A stretch of DNA of 64,000 bases from Tenebrio molitor. Lineage: Eukaryota; Arthropoda; Insecta; Coleoptera; Tenebrionidae. The translations under genes were made by a program, and so were the position numbers. The DNA is taken from NCBI RefSeq assembly GCF_963966145.1, contig NC_091051.1:1054001-1118000 (forward strand), in the 5' to 3' direction. Of the stretch, positions 36,901-45,857 are shown in pieces (the stretch's first letter is position 1; every line of letters starts with the position of its first letter). The notes under the pieces were generated by a model. It saw only the letters and a program-made list of their open reading frames with translations. It searched no databases and was not told where the DNA came from.

Positions 36901-37707
36901 ACCTCCGAAGCGCTAATTTATTGCGTTTAGCGTGACGATGCTAAATGGTATCGAAAACAACGATTTCGGAGTCGAAAAGACAGGGGGTGGCGCGTCGGGA
37001 ATGCTTTTTCCACCGCGCATTTTATTAGTTTTGTTTCGGGTCATCGCTTGCAACCCGAGTGATTACAGAGCGTTCGGTTTTAGAAAAACGGTCTACTAAT
37101 GATAGCGTTGCAGCATCGGATCACACATCAACACCTCTGACACACATAAGCCCAGCTGCCCCCAGGTTCGAAATATTAAAATATCCGTATAATATTTAAT
37201 AACATGGCTGTAGAGTCTGTTAAAATATAATGCGGTGCTTTACCAGATAATAAGCGGCCAGTTGTAAATCAATGAATGTGTCCGGTCGCTACCAGGAGTA
37301 CCAAACCGGGAGCGGGTTCGACCGGGGAATCAAAAAAATCTGCTTTTATGTTTTCAGGCATCAACAAAAAACATCTCTCACGTTTTTCAGGGCCGTCAGA
37401 AACATTTTTAACATCGTAGTGTGCTGTGGAGATTTACCGCGTGCAAAACATTGTGTATCCATGATATTTAAAAAATTTGATGTGATTACTTGGTTGCCTA
37501 TAAATAAGGAGCTTCTAGATAATTTAATATTTAAAAAAATATATCGCAACATGCATTTGCCACTATACGTGATTACTCTTGTCGATCAATGTAGACCTTC
37601 TAAATGTTGTATAAATTTAATAAATAAATAATTTTGGTCGATATTTCCTTGCTTGCTAGAAAGTTTTACAAAAAAAAAACATTCTGTGCAACAGTTATTT
37701 GTATACT
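33974..37707. other. Mostly CpG-rich unique DNA, no gene seen
   Basis: A solitary TACAGGGTGTACG end lies at 34171 without a matching partner. 34.2-37.3 kb is CpG-rich. 37.3-37.65 kb turns AT-rich, holds a 119-codon frame (37272-37631) without recognisable content and ends in AATAAATAAATAA, which looks like the 3' tail of a retroelement or mRNA copy; this is weak. Confidence 0.35.
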
Positions 37708-38366
37708 CTGCCCACTCATCGATTGCTTGACTAAAAATGTTCACTCGACGCTATAACAAATAGATCCGGCGCGAAATTTAAAAAAATAGAAAGAGCAGGT
37801 TTACACGGGATGTTTTATTATTATTCTGCATGTTTGCGCTTGGGAAAGACGAAAGAAAACTTCAGTATAGTAGGAGTACATAATATATTAGGTTTTATTA
37901 ATACAGGGTATTTCACGAGTGATAATGTCCCCAACGGAATTGAAAATGCAACCCACAATACATTTTCAAATTTCCAAAAAAAGCTGGCTACTGAAATTAA
38001 AATATCCAGCTTTTTTTGGAAATGGCTAAACACAAACAAGAGATTATTTAATATTTAATGCATGAACAAAAATTACCTCTGTATCATTTTCAATGTTTGT
38101 AATGTCACTTAAAGTGTTCATATCACATATTAAAAAAAACACACAAAAAATCGCAACGGAACAGATCAAAACAGCAACACGATCAAAACTAATAACTTTT
38201 AAAACCAGAGAAATGCAAAACAAAGCTTTAAAGATGAAAAATCGGAAATGTAAATGCTTAAACCACTTGACAGCACTGACAATTACAAATTTGAAATGTC
38301 ATATAATTTATTTTTCGCGTGGGTTTCATAACAACCAATGAGAATGAGAGGCGCGAATGTTTCAAG

Positions 38367-38885
38367 CATGGCCTCCTAGATCGAAAGAGACAAAGTCTCT
38401 TATATGGCCCGCCGCATTGGCTAGTTTCAGTGTTTTCAAGAGGGCAGCACATTAAGTAAAAAATGGACAGTGTAAAGTTAGAACAGTAAAAATATTAAAT
38501 TTTGAAATTTCACTGTAAGAATGACAAAGTTGTGTTCATTTTTTTATACATAATTATCGAAAAGTCGATCAATAAATTGACAAATATTTTTTATTTCTCA
38601 AAATTACGAGCCTACTGCAAGCCTCCATGATTGAAAAATAGAGAGAAGTACTGTAGGGCATGTCATGGGATGTCCATTAAAGACATTTAAAAATAGACAT
38701 TTCGACGATGCGGCCAGCCATAACCTTACATTGTCCATTATTTAAGGTTATGTTACTGAGGATAGGCAACCCTCCAAGCCCCTTAATGTGCTGCCCTCTT
38801 AAAAACACGGAAAAGGCCTGAAACTATGTAGTTAATGCGACTGGCCTTATAAGAGACTTTGTCTCTTTCGATCTAGGAGGCCATG
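38367..38885. mobile_element. hAT-like element M, copy 1 (519 bp)
   Basis: The termini are CATGGCCTCCTAGATCGAAA and the exact inverse, TTTCGATCTAGGAGGCCATG. An 8-bp duplication GTTTCAAG flanks it (38359-38366 and 38886-38893), and L copies 1 and 3 have that word once. An 8-bp duplication with C..G ends fits the hAT superfamily, and P-type elements also make 8 bp. Relative to copy 2, the left arm has lost about 35-40 bp following GCAGCACATTAAG. No transposase. Confidence 0.88.
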
Positions 38886-38926
38886 GTTTCAAGATATCAC
38901 CAACACAATCTATGATACTTTGTTAA

Positions 38927-39183
38927 TACCGGGTGATTTTAAATGATTGTAACTTTTTTTCTTAAGTTGGGAACATTTTTCATAAATTATTTTGGCAAAC
39001 TTGATATCTTAATCAACACATTGGCGTACGTACATCATTTTGACATTTTAGGTATTAATAAATTGTGTCAAATAGGCAAGGACGCCTATGTTTATGTCAA
39101 CTATCACATTAAAAAGCAGAATAACCAACAATAATATTACCAACCTATGAAAAAAAGTCACATTCATTTAAAATCACCCGGTA
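38927..39183. mobile_element. TA-flanked MITE N, 257 bp (TACCGGGTGATTTTAAATGA ends)
   Basis: TACCGGGTGATTTTAAATGA is mirrored by TCATTTAAAATCACCCGGTA. Sister copy L3 reads TTGTTAATATTTTAAT (inverse strand) where this copy has TTGTTAA-TA-element-TA-TTTTAAT. This directly demonstrates a TA target duplication. Non-coding. Confidence 0.88.
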
Positions 39184-39513
39184 TTTTAATGTTATGGTTT
39201 GGGGATTTTGTTATCTAAGGATATTTAAAAAAATGCATTCTATCAGTGGACGTAGTTTACGAATTCATGTAACAACCAACAGTACTGAAACAAATGAGTG
39301 CTTGAAGGACCTTCTGCAACGAATCTTTTATAATATTTTTTCTATTTCGCCGCTTTATACCTACCATTTTATAAATAAAAAAATAAAAATTTTAAATGTA
39401 GGGAATTTTGCGGTGGTTGGTGACATTTTTTATGTGGCATAATTTTAGCCGGCTGTGAAAAAAATGAATTTAAAACGTCAGATTTTTCTTATTTTCGCAT
39501 TTGATGTTTGAAA

Positions 39514-39747
39514 ATGAATTCTGAAGAGAGTTTATCACTAACGCCGCCGCAAATTAGGCAAATTGCACAAAAAACGTTAGAAAATTTACTGCCGGAGAAG
39601 TCCAAATCCCAGAATGAAAATGAAACGTTTTGTTCATTGTTATTTATTAATTTGCTTTGTTCTCTGCGAGTTTTATTTTTTGACGTCTGTCAGTTGACAC
39701 TTCACGCTACCAACATCAATACAGTAAATTTTACTTGTCTATTCTAA
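39514..39747 (+). pseudogene. Crypton-like recombinase N-terminal fragment (possible)
   Basis: ATG at 39514 opens a frame whose first part, MNSEESLSLTPPQIRQIAQK then TLENLLPEKSKSQNENE, resembles the N-terminus of the tyrosine-recombinase proteins of insect Crypton-like transposons, in which an LP.KS...YE.....F..WC segment follows a short acidic lead. The similarity ends after about 37 codons. The rest (CSLLFINLLCSLRVLFF...) is unrelated and the frame stops at 39747. No catalytic residues are present. It may belong to the same family as the fragment at 13490, but the two do not overlap in sequence, so this cannot be checked here. Confidence 0.35.
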
Positions 39748-39793
39748 CACGCCAACGACCTATTAATGACGTCATTTGGGTGCTAGAATAGAC

Positions 39794-42700
39794 TTATTCT
39801 AAACGCAAAATAGAGAAAAAAACAATTATTGTTGCTTTAAACAACTCAGAATATCGTAGTAGACACTCTGAAAATTAAGACACGATTAAAACCGCGAAGT
39901 GGCAAGTGAAAAGGAGCAGCAAAACGACTTTTGGGATCTTCGGTTGGCACGACTGGGGTTTGGTACCGCTGGCTTGCAACGCGTTCATTAAGTGCTATTA
40001 GTTGCAACGTAAGTTAAGTGTTAAAATTGTCCGTCTAAAAAAATCGTAATTGATGGGATTGTTCTTAGATCGATGAGGGGTTATTATCACACCGCACGGG
40101 GTAATTTCAGGCCCCGCCGTCACGTCCCTTCGCATGAAAAATCCAACGCCTCCGAATTCACCAATTAAAATCGCGCCAGTTTCTATCGAGAAAAGAAAAC
40201 ATTCCTCGCGTATCAGTTCGAGCAGCGCAAATAAAAAAAAATCGGCAGAGATCGTTAAAAAGCAATAGAGTTTACTTTCTACCAAAGGTAGATCGAACAG
40301 GGAACATCTGCCCACTACACCCAATTTACTCTTTCTCTCGTTATTTACCTCGAAAATTTGGTTCTTGCATCTGGCCGCGGCGCGCACCAGTTTTATGAAT
40401 GTGTGTAAGTGTATATCCTCGAGAGTGAAAGAAATAAAAAGTGTGCATTACGAATTGGGTATTTATTCGTTTCGAGGGTTCAGCTGCCACCGGGGCGGAG
40501 GGGAGGCGGAGTACACCCGCACCCAAAGAAGTGTTTGGGCACATGCTCTTCGGATATCTGCGAATCTCTGCGTGTTTGTTTGTAAATAAAGGGGTTGATG
40601 TTTCGGGCGCGGGGGCGGCTGTCGTTGACGAATCGCACGTCGAATTTCCATCGCGACAGCGAAGAGGGCGCAAGAACAATTCGTTTGGCCGTTTGAAGGA
40701 GGCCGCGACGGTCCAAAAAACGAGTAAAACGCGCCCAATTCGTGACTGCACAAAACGAAACGAACCATTTTCGATACATCACGAACAAGAGCAACAAAAA
40801 AATTAATTTCTTAATCAAACGGCTTATGCGAACGTATACCCATTAATATCCGCAGAGGCGGTCTCGCTTTGGCGCGGCGGCGGCGCACCAGAGCGAGGGA
40901 GACCGCAAAAGTCGAATCAAATGTTTAATAAAATACAAACAGACGAATGTGCAGATAAAACACCCATTATTCAGTGCTGGCAAGGCAAAAGGGTAACCAG
41001 AGGCGATGCGAAACGAGATATTAAAATAACAAGTAAGAACAGTGATGTTTGTTTTAAACGGTCGGCGGCGCTTTGGGCGTTGGAGGCGTGTTTGCGATAA
41101 TCGTCCGGTCGCATAGTAAATCTTCGCCAAACTCTTGTTTTTCATCTCCACACGTAGTACCGAAAGGAAAAGTCGCATCTGCTTAACACCCTTTCCTTAC
41201 CTGACCGAACATCTGTATTTTGACCAAAAATATAGCGTTTCATTCATTTCTGCGACTCAATCCTTTATCGATGGGACCTCTTGCATCTGTTCGAGGCTTG
41301 TTTGCGTTCCTGTGTACTGATAAGGTGCGTGGGTGGATGGGGCACACTTGCCGTATTGTTCTTGCTTGTGCAAGCTGTTCAGAAGGGGGTTCCACGTGTG
41401 TACGTGAGAGATCGGCAAACAGTCGACCGGCAGATCCTTCGGGCCTTCGGATAATAAATGATGAATTTATTATAATCGTTATTTTAAATCATCGAAAATG
41501 CCTCCGAGGGTGGGTAATTAATGGCCGCGTCTTGGAGGGAAGAGAAACTGCGATGGGAGGCCCGTGTGAAAAAAAATCGCTGCTTGGAGGTCTCCATTCG
41601 AATTCGGACCGGGCTCGAAGAAAAATGTAAAAATAAAAAAATCAATTTCGAATTTGATTCGCAATTTTTAAGCGTCGGGATCGTTGAGATATTTTTGTAA
41701 TTTTTATTTATGAGCAGTTCGGATGAAAATGAAACGAGACGGGTTCTGTTAAAATTCTCGTTTAAAAATCGCTTTTAAATCAGGATTCATTGCGAGCGCT
41801 TTATCATGAATTACTTCCAACGGCGCTCCGGGGAATCCTTAATAACCCTCCCGCCGAGTAATCTGCCACGAAAAACAAACAATCTCCCGTCGGCTAATTA
41901 AAAATCGACACAATTAAGCCACAAAAATGAAAATTCACAGTTTGATACGTCCGGCCGAAGCCAATTTCGGTGTTTTCATAAACGAGCCACTCGAGAAGAC
42001 TCCCTACGTAGCGCCCGTCCACCCTTTCCTATATAGGGTTTCACTGTTTACAATGTTCTTCTCGCAACAAAAGGACCACTCGACAATACATTTGCCAAAA
42101 ATTTATTTACACTTGACCGGCGACAAACGTTTCCGAAGCAGCCGAAATACACCGGCGGGATCGCCGAAGCGTGACGTGTTGCGCAAAAGGGTTGTGTCAC
42201 GGTCAAGTGCTTAATGGTATTTGCAGATTTGGGGTAGATTCTTAACTTTACCATTGTCGAGACTCATTTTCGAGGATTCGGACCGATTTCGAGTGTAACG
42301 TTTCTCGAAGAGAGGGTCTAGACGGGGGTCTGCCCAGAGAGGGTCGGAAATGGGCGATTTCACCTAGAATGGTAGCTCCGCAACCGAAATCACGGTGTAA
42401 TTTCCAGTGTGAACGGCGAGCCGTCAAAAGCGTCTGATTAGCAACTGGTTTACACCTCCTAGGGTGTCTTTATGGGGTAGAAATAATAAAAATCTTCCTT
42501 CTAAATGGGTCATTAATGGCCGCTTAATTCGCGGGGTCGGGGGCACTACCCGGCGTCCCCTCCCGGCCCCATAAATCAGGCCTTAACTAGACAAGGCGCC
42601 CGACAAACGAGCCGTCCCAACCTGTAATTTGTGGTTGCGTACTCTTCGCGTAAAACAAGACCTCCAAACCGAAATCTGTGATTATTTTTTACGAGCCTGG

Positions 42701-43271
42701 TAATCTGAGGCGGCTGGACGAGGCGCGAATCGGGGGCAACTTTTTTCTTGCTCCCGGAAGTCCCAAAGTGAATCAATAGAGAAGTCGAGTAGTTTGGTGG
42801 TAAATATTTGGATTTCAATTAAAGATGTGGGGCGCAAACAGCGGAGAGCTTGGGAAAAGGACGCTGTTTGGGGCAAAAAAGACGAGCAGGGTGATGATGA
42901 TGGTAAAGCACGCCCGGTGCGGCGAATCGTAATACCAGCGTGGAGTAAATGGACTGACCGCTGTTATACAATTTGCCCGACAATCTCGTACTGACGATTT
43001 AATTTAATTTCACTCGTAAAAATTGGAATTGATGGTAAATAGAGCCACCGCAGAGATGAAGAATTGGTTTTGTTTGTTAACGCAGCGATTGTTGTTATTT
43101 TACGAGTGTCGAAACGAAAAGGAATGTGGTGTTTCCGGTGGGGCACCAACAGATTCTTCAAATTTCAATCAAAACTTGTCAACAAGATGGTGATTATCTC
43201 TGGTCTCTGAAATCGTATTTGTCAAAAATCAGTCCACCAGAAAGTGTTGGAACATCTCTTTTTCCAACTTC
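39794..43271. other. CpG-rich unique DNA, no gene called
   Basis: 40.34-40.82 kb is open in four or more overlapping frames on both strands (up to 136 codons). This is what a CpG-rich, stop-poor stretch gives; none has a recognisable domain. 41220-41630 has another 136-codon frame of the same kind. A GC-rich hairpin lies at 40859-40905. Confidence 0.35.
40859..40905. repeat. GC-rich hairpin
   Basis: GCGGTCTC at 40859 pairs perfectly with GAGACCGC at the other end. Inside it, GCTTTGG pairs with CCAGAGC, leaving a CGG-rich loop. Stem about 15-18 bp with small bulges. Possibly a small regulatory or structured transcript element; too short for a typical pre-miRNA. Confidence 0.5.
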
Positions 43272-43705
43272 CAATGACAAAAACATGACAAGAGTAAAAA
43301 ATGAGGTTATATTCACGTAAACTGTACATACCTATCATTATCTATCTGCATCACTGTTGAAAATCATTGAAATAATTAATAACTTCTACAAAATTAACTC
43401 ACGAAGACATTTTTTCACAACAAAACGTCGATCAACAAAATTCCAAACAAAAGAGGTTATGTTATATGTTGTTAGGCGTTGCGTGTTTGTGATTGGTTTA
43501 CTGATTTTAGTTTAATCAGTGACACCAACACACAATACATTTAGCATGAATTTTCGCAGAAGTTTATCCCAAGCAATTTCACGTTTTTTTGTCAATTGAA
43601 ATCTAAATAACAAGTTAAAAATTTAAATAAGACAAGGTTTAATTATTAATATTCAGAAAGCATTTTAAAAACAGATTTAAAAAACTTTCAGTACAACAAG
43701 GTTGG

Positions 43706-43934
43706 TACTGTCGCGAGCAATAAATTTTGGTCGTCAATGTCATTTCAAAATTTGGTTAGATTGTCACAAATTTAAAAAACTTTCCTGCCCATGTCAACAA
43801 AGTGTCAAAAAAATGTGAACAAAATGACAATTAATGTCATACAACATGATGATTTACGACTGTTTTACAATGGAGCATTTTCGATTGAGTCAAAGAATGA
43901 CCTTGACGACCAAAATTTATTGCTCGCGACTGTA
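43706..43934. mobile_element. TA-flanked MITE E, 229 bp (GTCGCGAGCAATAAATTTTG ends)
   Basis: TACTGTCGCGAGCAATAAAT then TTTGGTCGTCAA is mirrored by TTGACGACCAAAATTTATTG then CTCGCGACTGTA. The ends resemble those of element Q at 57899-58143. It shares its right-hand TA (43933-43934) with element F. Confidence 0.85.
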
Positions 43935-44237
43935 CAACGTGATCAAGAATGACTGAATCTGTTGGTAACAATGAAAATTTGAATGATTTTGGTACCACTG
44001 TAATCTAAATGGATTTCCCGTTGTCAGCTTTGACAGGCGACTTTGACGTTTACCATCAAAGGTTCATTTTGGTCATTTTTGTAATAGCATAAAGTGGCAT
44101 ACCCGACATAACCTAATTTTTTTTAATGTCGTGTCAAGTTAAAACATTCGATCAGTGCCAAATACGAAACAGAAAAACACCATAATTTTTCAATTGTTTC
44201 ATTGCCAACAGACTCAATCATTGTTGATCACGTTGTA
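43933..44237. mobile_element. TA-flanked MITE F, 305 bp (TACAACGTGATCAAGAATGA ends)
   Basis: TACAACGTGATCAAGAATGA then CTGAATCTGTTGGTAACAAT is mirrored by ATTGCCAACAGACTCAATCA then TTGTTGATCACGTTGTA. The terminal repeats are about 45 bp with a few differences. Inserted at the TA nine bases inside the left end of T. Confidence 0.85.
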
Positions 44238-44245
44238 GAACTGAC

Positions 44246-44614
44246 TAAAGTTCATTCAAAAATCAAAAAACCACCAACGTCGCATTTTCCTCGATAATTA
44301 CTATCGGCAACGCTGTGTAGTGTAAAATTTGGTGAGATTTGTAATTTTGAGGTTAAATGTTTATCAAGTGTCTTGTTTTTCTGGGAATGTTTGAGTAAAA
44401 ATAATAAGAATCAATAAATAAATGAAATGTGCTCTTAATAAAACAATATGAACGAAATTCAAAGCAATTGAATTTTATTTTGAATGAAATAAATGTCATA
44501 ATTTACCTATAGTTCCCAACATAAATAGTATGAAAAAATATCTACCTAGGGTTTTTTAAATTTTACCAACCTAAAGGAACAGGTGGTGGTTTTTTGATTT
44601 TTGAATGGACTTTA
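44246..44614. mobile_element. TA-flanked MITE G, 369 bp (AAAGTTCATTCAAAAATC ends)
   Basis: TAAAGTTCATTCAAAAATCA then AAAAACCACC is mirrored by GGTGGTTTTTTGATTTTTGA then ATGGACTTTA. It is inserted eight bases after element F, again at a TA of the T terminal repeat. Non-coding. Confidence 0.82.
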
Positions 44615-45117
44615 ATTTGTATAGTAGGTTGCCACGTTGACATTTAAAACAATAGTTTGAATTTTTTCCCCCCGCAAAAGTTACTCGTGACGTCATAATG
44701 CACTAAACTTTTACTAGAGAGTCTCTCGATCACGCACTAGGTGTTCCCTCACTAGAATAGAACCCAAAAAAAACACCTAATAAACCCGACGGAGCTTATA
44801 AACCTTCTATTCGAACACTCAAAATTTCTGGGTTGATTTTACGTCACGAGTTACTTTTCCCCTCGCCCCCCAATTTTCGACGAGTCAAGCTACTATACAA
44901 ATCAGTCAGTTCTACCAACCTTGCAGTACAACATATTTGGCGCCCTCTCCACAAACTCTCAAAACATTCACTTTGCTCACTAGTGAGAAAATATTATTTC
45001 CTCACTAGTGATTTAATTGCCATCTTTGCTAACTGTTTTCAGTGCGCAAAAACCACTAAAATTCAATGATCATGGAACAAATATAAATATCCTTCGATTT
45101 GTCCTTGCATCCTGTAC

Positions 45118-45329
45118 AGATATAAGGGTACTTCCGCTAGAAAGAAAGTCTTTCCCTTTAGATGAATATTTTCAAAATAATATGAAGAGGTAGTTAAAGA
45201 TAAAAGAGGCTCTTCGTTGTTTTCTTAATGTGACTATCTATCATATCATATCAGTAAATATCTATATATAGCTGTGATTATCTGGTCTTGATAAATGACC
45301 AAAAATTAATAGTTTGTGACGAGTCAAAC
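45118..45329 (+). promoter_or_regulatory. Promoter and 5' UTR of the TIL gene
   Basis: TATATATA lies at 45263-45270, 60 bp before the ATG, which would put the transcription start near 45293-45300 and give a 5' UTR of 30-40 bases. GATA-type sites: AGATAA at 45198-45203, TATCT at 45236-45240, TTATCT at 45278-45283. GGGTACTTCC at 45126-45135 is one base from a Rel/NF-kB consensus. GATA plus near-kB sites are typical of insect fat-body, gut or blood-cell genes; here that is inference only. Confidence 0.5.
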
Positions 45330-45834
45330 ATGTTGGTGATTTTTGTTCTTGTAATCGTTGGAACAAGTGTCTCTTTCGGGGGTAAGTTCCAGGACAACTT
45401 GTAACGCTCTTTACGAGTAAAATTCCAGCCATCCCCTTTGACACTTGTGGAGCAAACGAGAAGTACGACAGATGTGGGACGTATTGTCCTGCAACTTGTC
45501 AAGTCCCTTTCATCGAACACTGTGAAGAGGTTTGCATAGCAGGATGCTTTTGTGAGGAGGGATACATCAGGGAGAATCTGGCAGGAAAATGTATCCCTGT
45601 GGACGATTGTGAAAGTGAGTATAAGTTTTCGTAGTTGCTTAACAACTCGTCGAAGATGCTTGCAGAGACAACGAAGAGTATAAAGAGTGCGGTTTGACTT
45701 GTCCTCCGACTTGTCAGGCGCCTGTTCCGTCTTGTGCAAACAATTGTTGCGGGAAGGGATGCTTCTGCAAGGAGGGTTACATCCTCGAAGATGTCTCGCA
45801 GGAGTGCGTCGCAGCGGATCAATGTCCTGTGTAG
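45330..45834 (+). CDS. Secreted two-domain TIL (trypsin-inhibitor-like) cysteine-rich protein
   Basis: Exons 45330-45381, 45429-45614 and 45656-45834 (introns 47 and 41 bp) encode 138 residues. Residues 1-17 (MLVIFVLVIVGTSVSFG) are a signal peptide, so the product is secreted. TIL domain 1 (residues 24-78) has the canonical ten cysteines: 24, 33, 37, 41, 49, 53, 57, 59, 72, 78. TIL domain 2 (82-136) has eleven, the extra one forming a CC pair at 110-111. TIL domains usually block serine proteases through the loop between cysteines 5 and 6. Here that loop is C-EEV-C in domain 1 and C-ANN-C in domain 2, so the P1 residue would be Glu and Asn, not the Arg/Lys of trypsin inhibitors. An alternative in-frame splice (donor 45619, acceptor CAG ending 45665) would drop cysteine 82. 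Chosen start: the only ATG before the signal peptide, 60 bp after a TATA box. Antisense frames over the gene are shadows. Confidence 0.9.
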
Positions 45835-45857
45835 AATAAAATCAAAATGTCAATAAA
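45835..45857 (+). terminator. Poly(A) signals of the TIL gene
   Basis: AATAAA follows the TAG stop immediately (45835-45840), and a second AATAAA lies at 45852-45857. This implies a very short 3' UTR of a few tens of bases. Confidence 0.75.

Larger units (their letters stand above)
37708..39252 (-). mobile_element. Repeat L, copy 2, interrupted by elements M and N
   Basis: It matches L copies 1 and 3 in inverse orientation from CCCACTCATCGATTGCTTGA (37711) to TATCAGTGGACGT (39253). Two insertions split it: M copy 1 (38367-38885) within GTTTCAAG and MITE N (38927-39183) at a TA. The uninterrupted sites can be read in copies 1 and 3. Confidence 0.85.
43697..44923. mobile_element. hAT-like MITE T (core about 330 bp, carrying three later insertions)
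   Basis: Termini CAAGGTTGGTA and TACCAACCTTG are flanked by the 8-bp duplication CAGTACAA (43689-43696 and 44924-44931). D copies 1 and 2 have this site once. When elements E, F and G are set aside at their TA sites, the left arm reads GGTTGG-TA-GAACTGAC-TA-ATTTGTATAG. That matches the inverse of the right arm (CTATACAAATCAGTCAGTTC at 44893-44912) almost base for base. The similarity continues into AGTTACTCGTGACGT. No transposase. Confidence 0.85.
43272..45067 (-). mobile_element. Repeat D, copy 3, interrupted by a hAT-like element
   Basis: It matches D copies 1 and 2 inversely, from CAAAAACATGACAAGAGT (about 43279) to CCACTAAAATTCAAT (45067). The far end is truncated by about 200 bp relative to copy 1. 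At 43697 it is broken by 1.2 kb of other DNA and resumes at 44924; the host word CAGTACAA is present on both sides. The hairpin block CTCACTAGTGAG...CTCACTAGTG lies at 44975-45011. Its end is about 195 bp upstream of the TIL gene TATA box. Confidence 0.85.

Noticed and set aside
40341..40818. Overlapping frames of 101-136 codons on both strands
   Set aside because: CpG-rich DNA has few stop codons. No frame has a recognisable domain, splice sites or promoter, and several frames are equally open.
45278..45822. Long minus-strand frames (up to 153 codons) over the TIL gene
   Set aside because: They are antisense shadows of the cysteine-rich exons. The plus strand has signal peptide, splice sites and family cysteine spacing.
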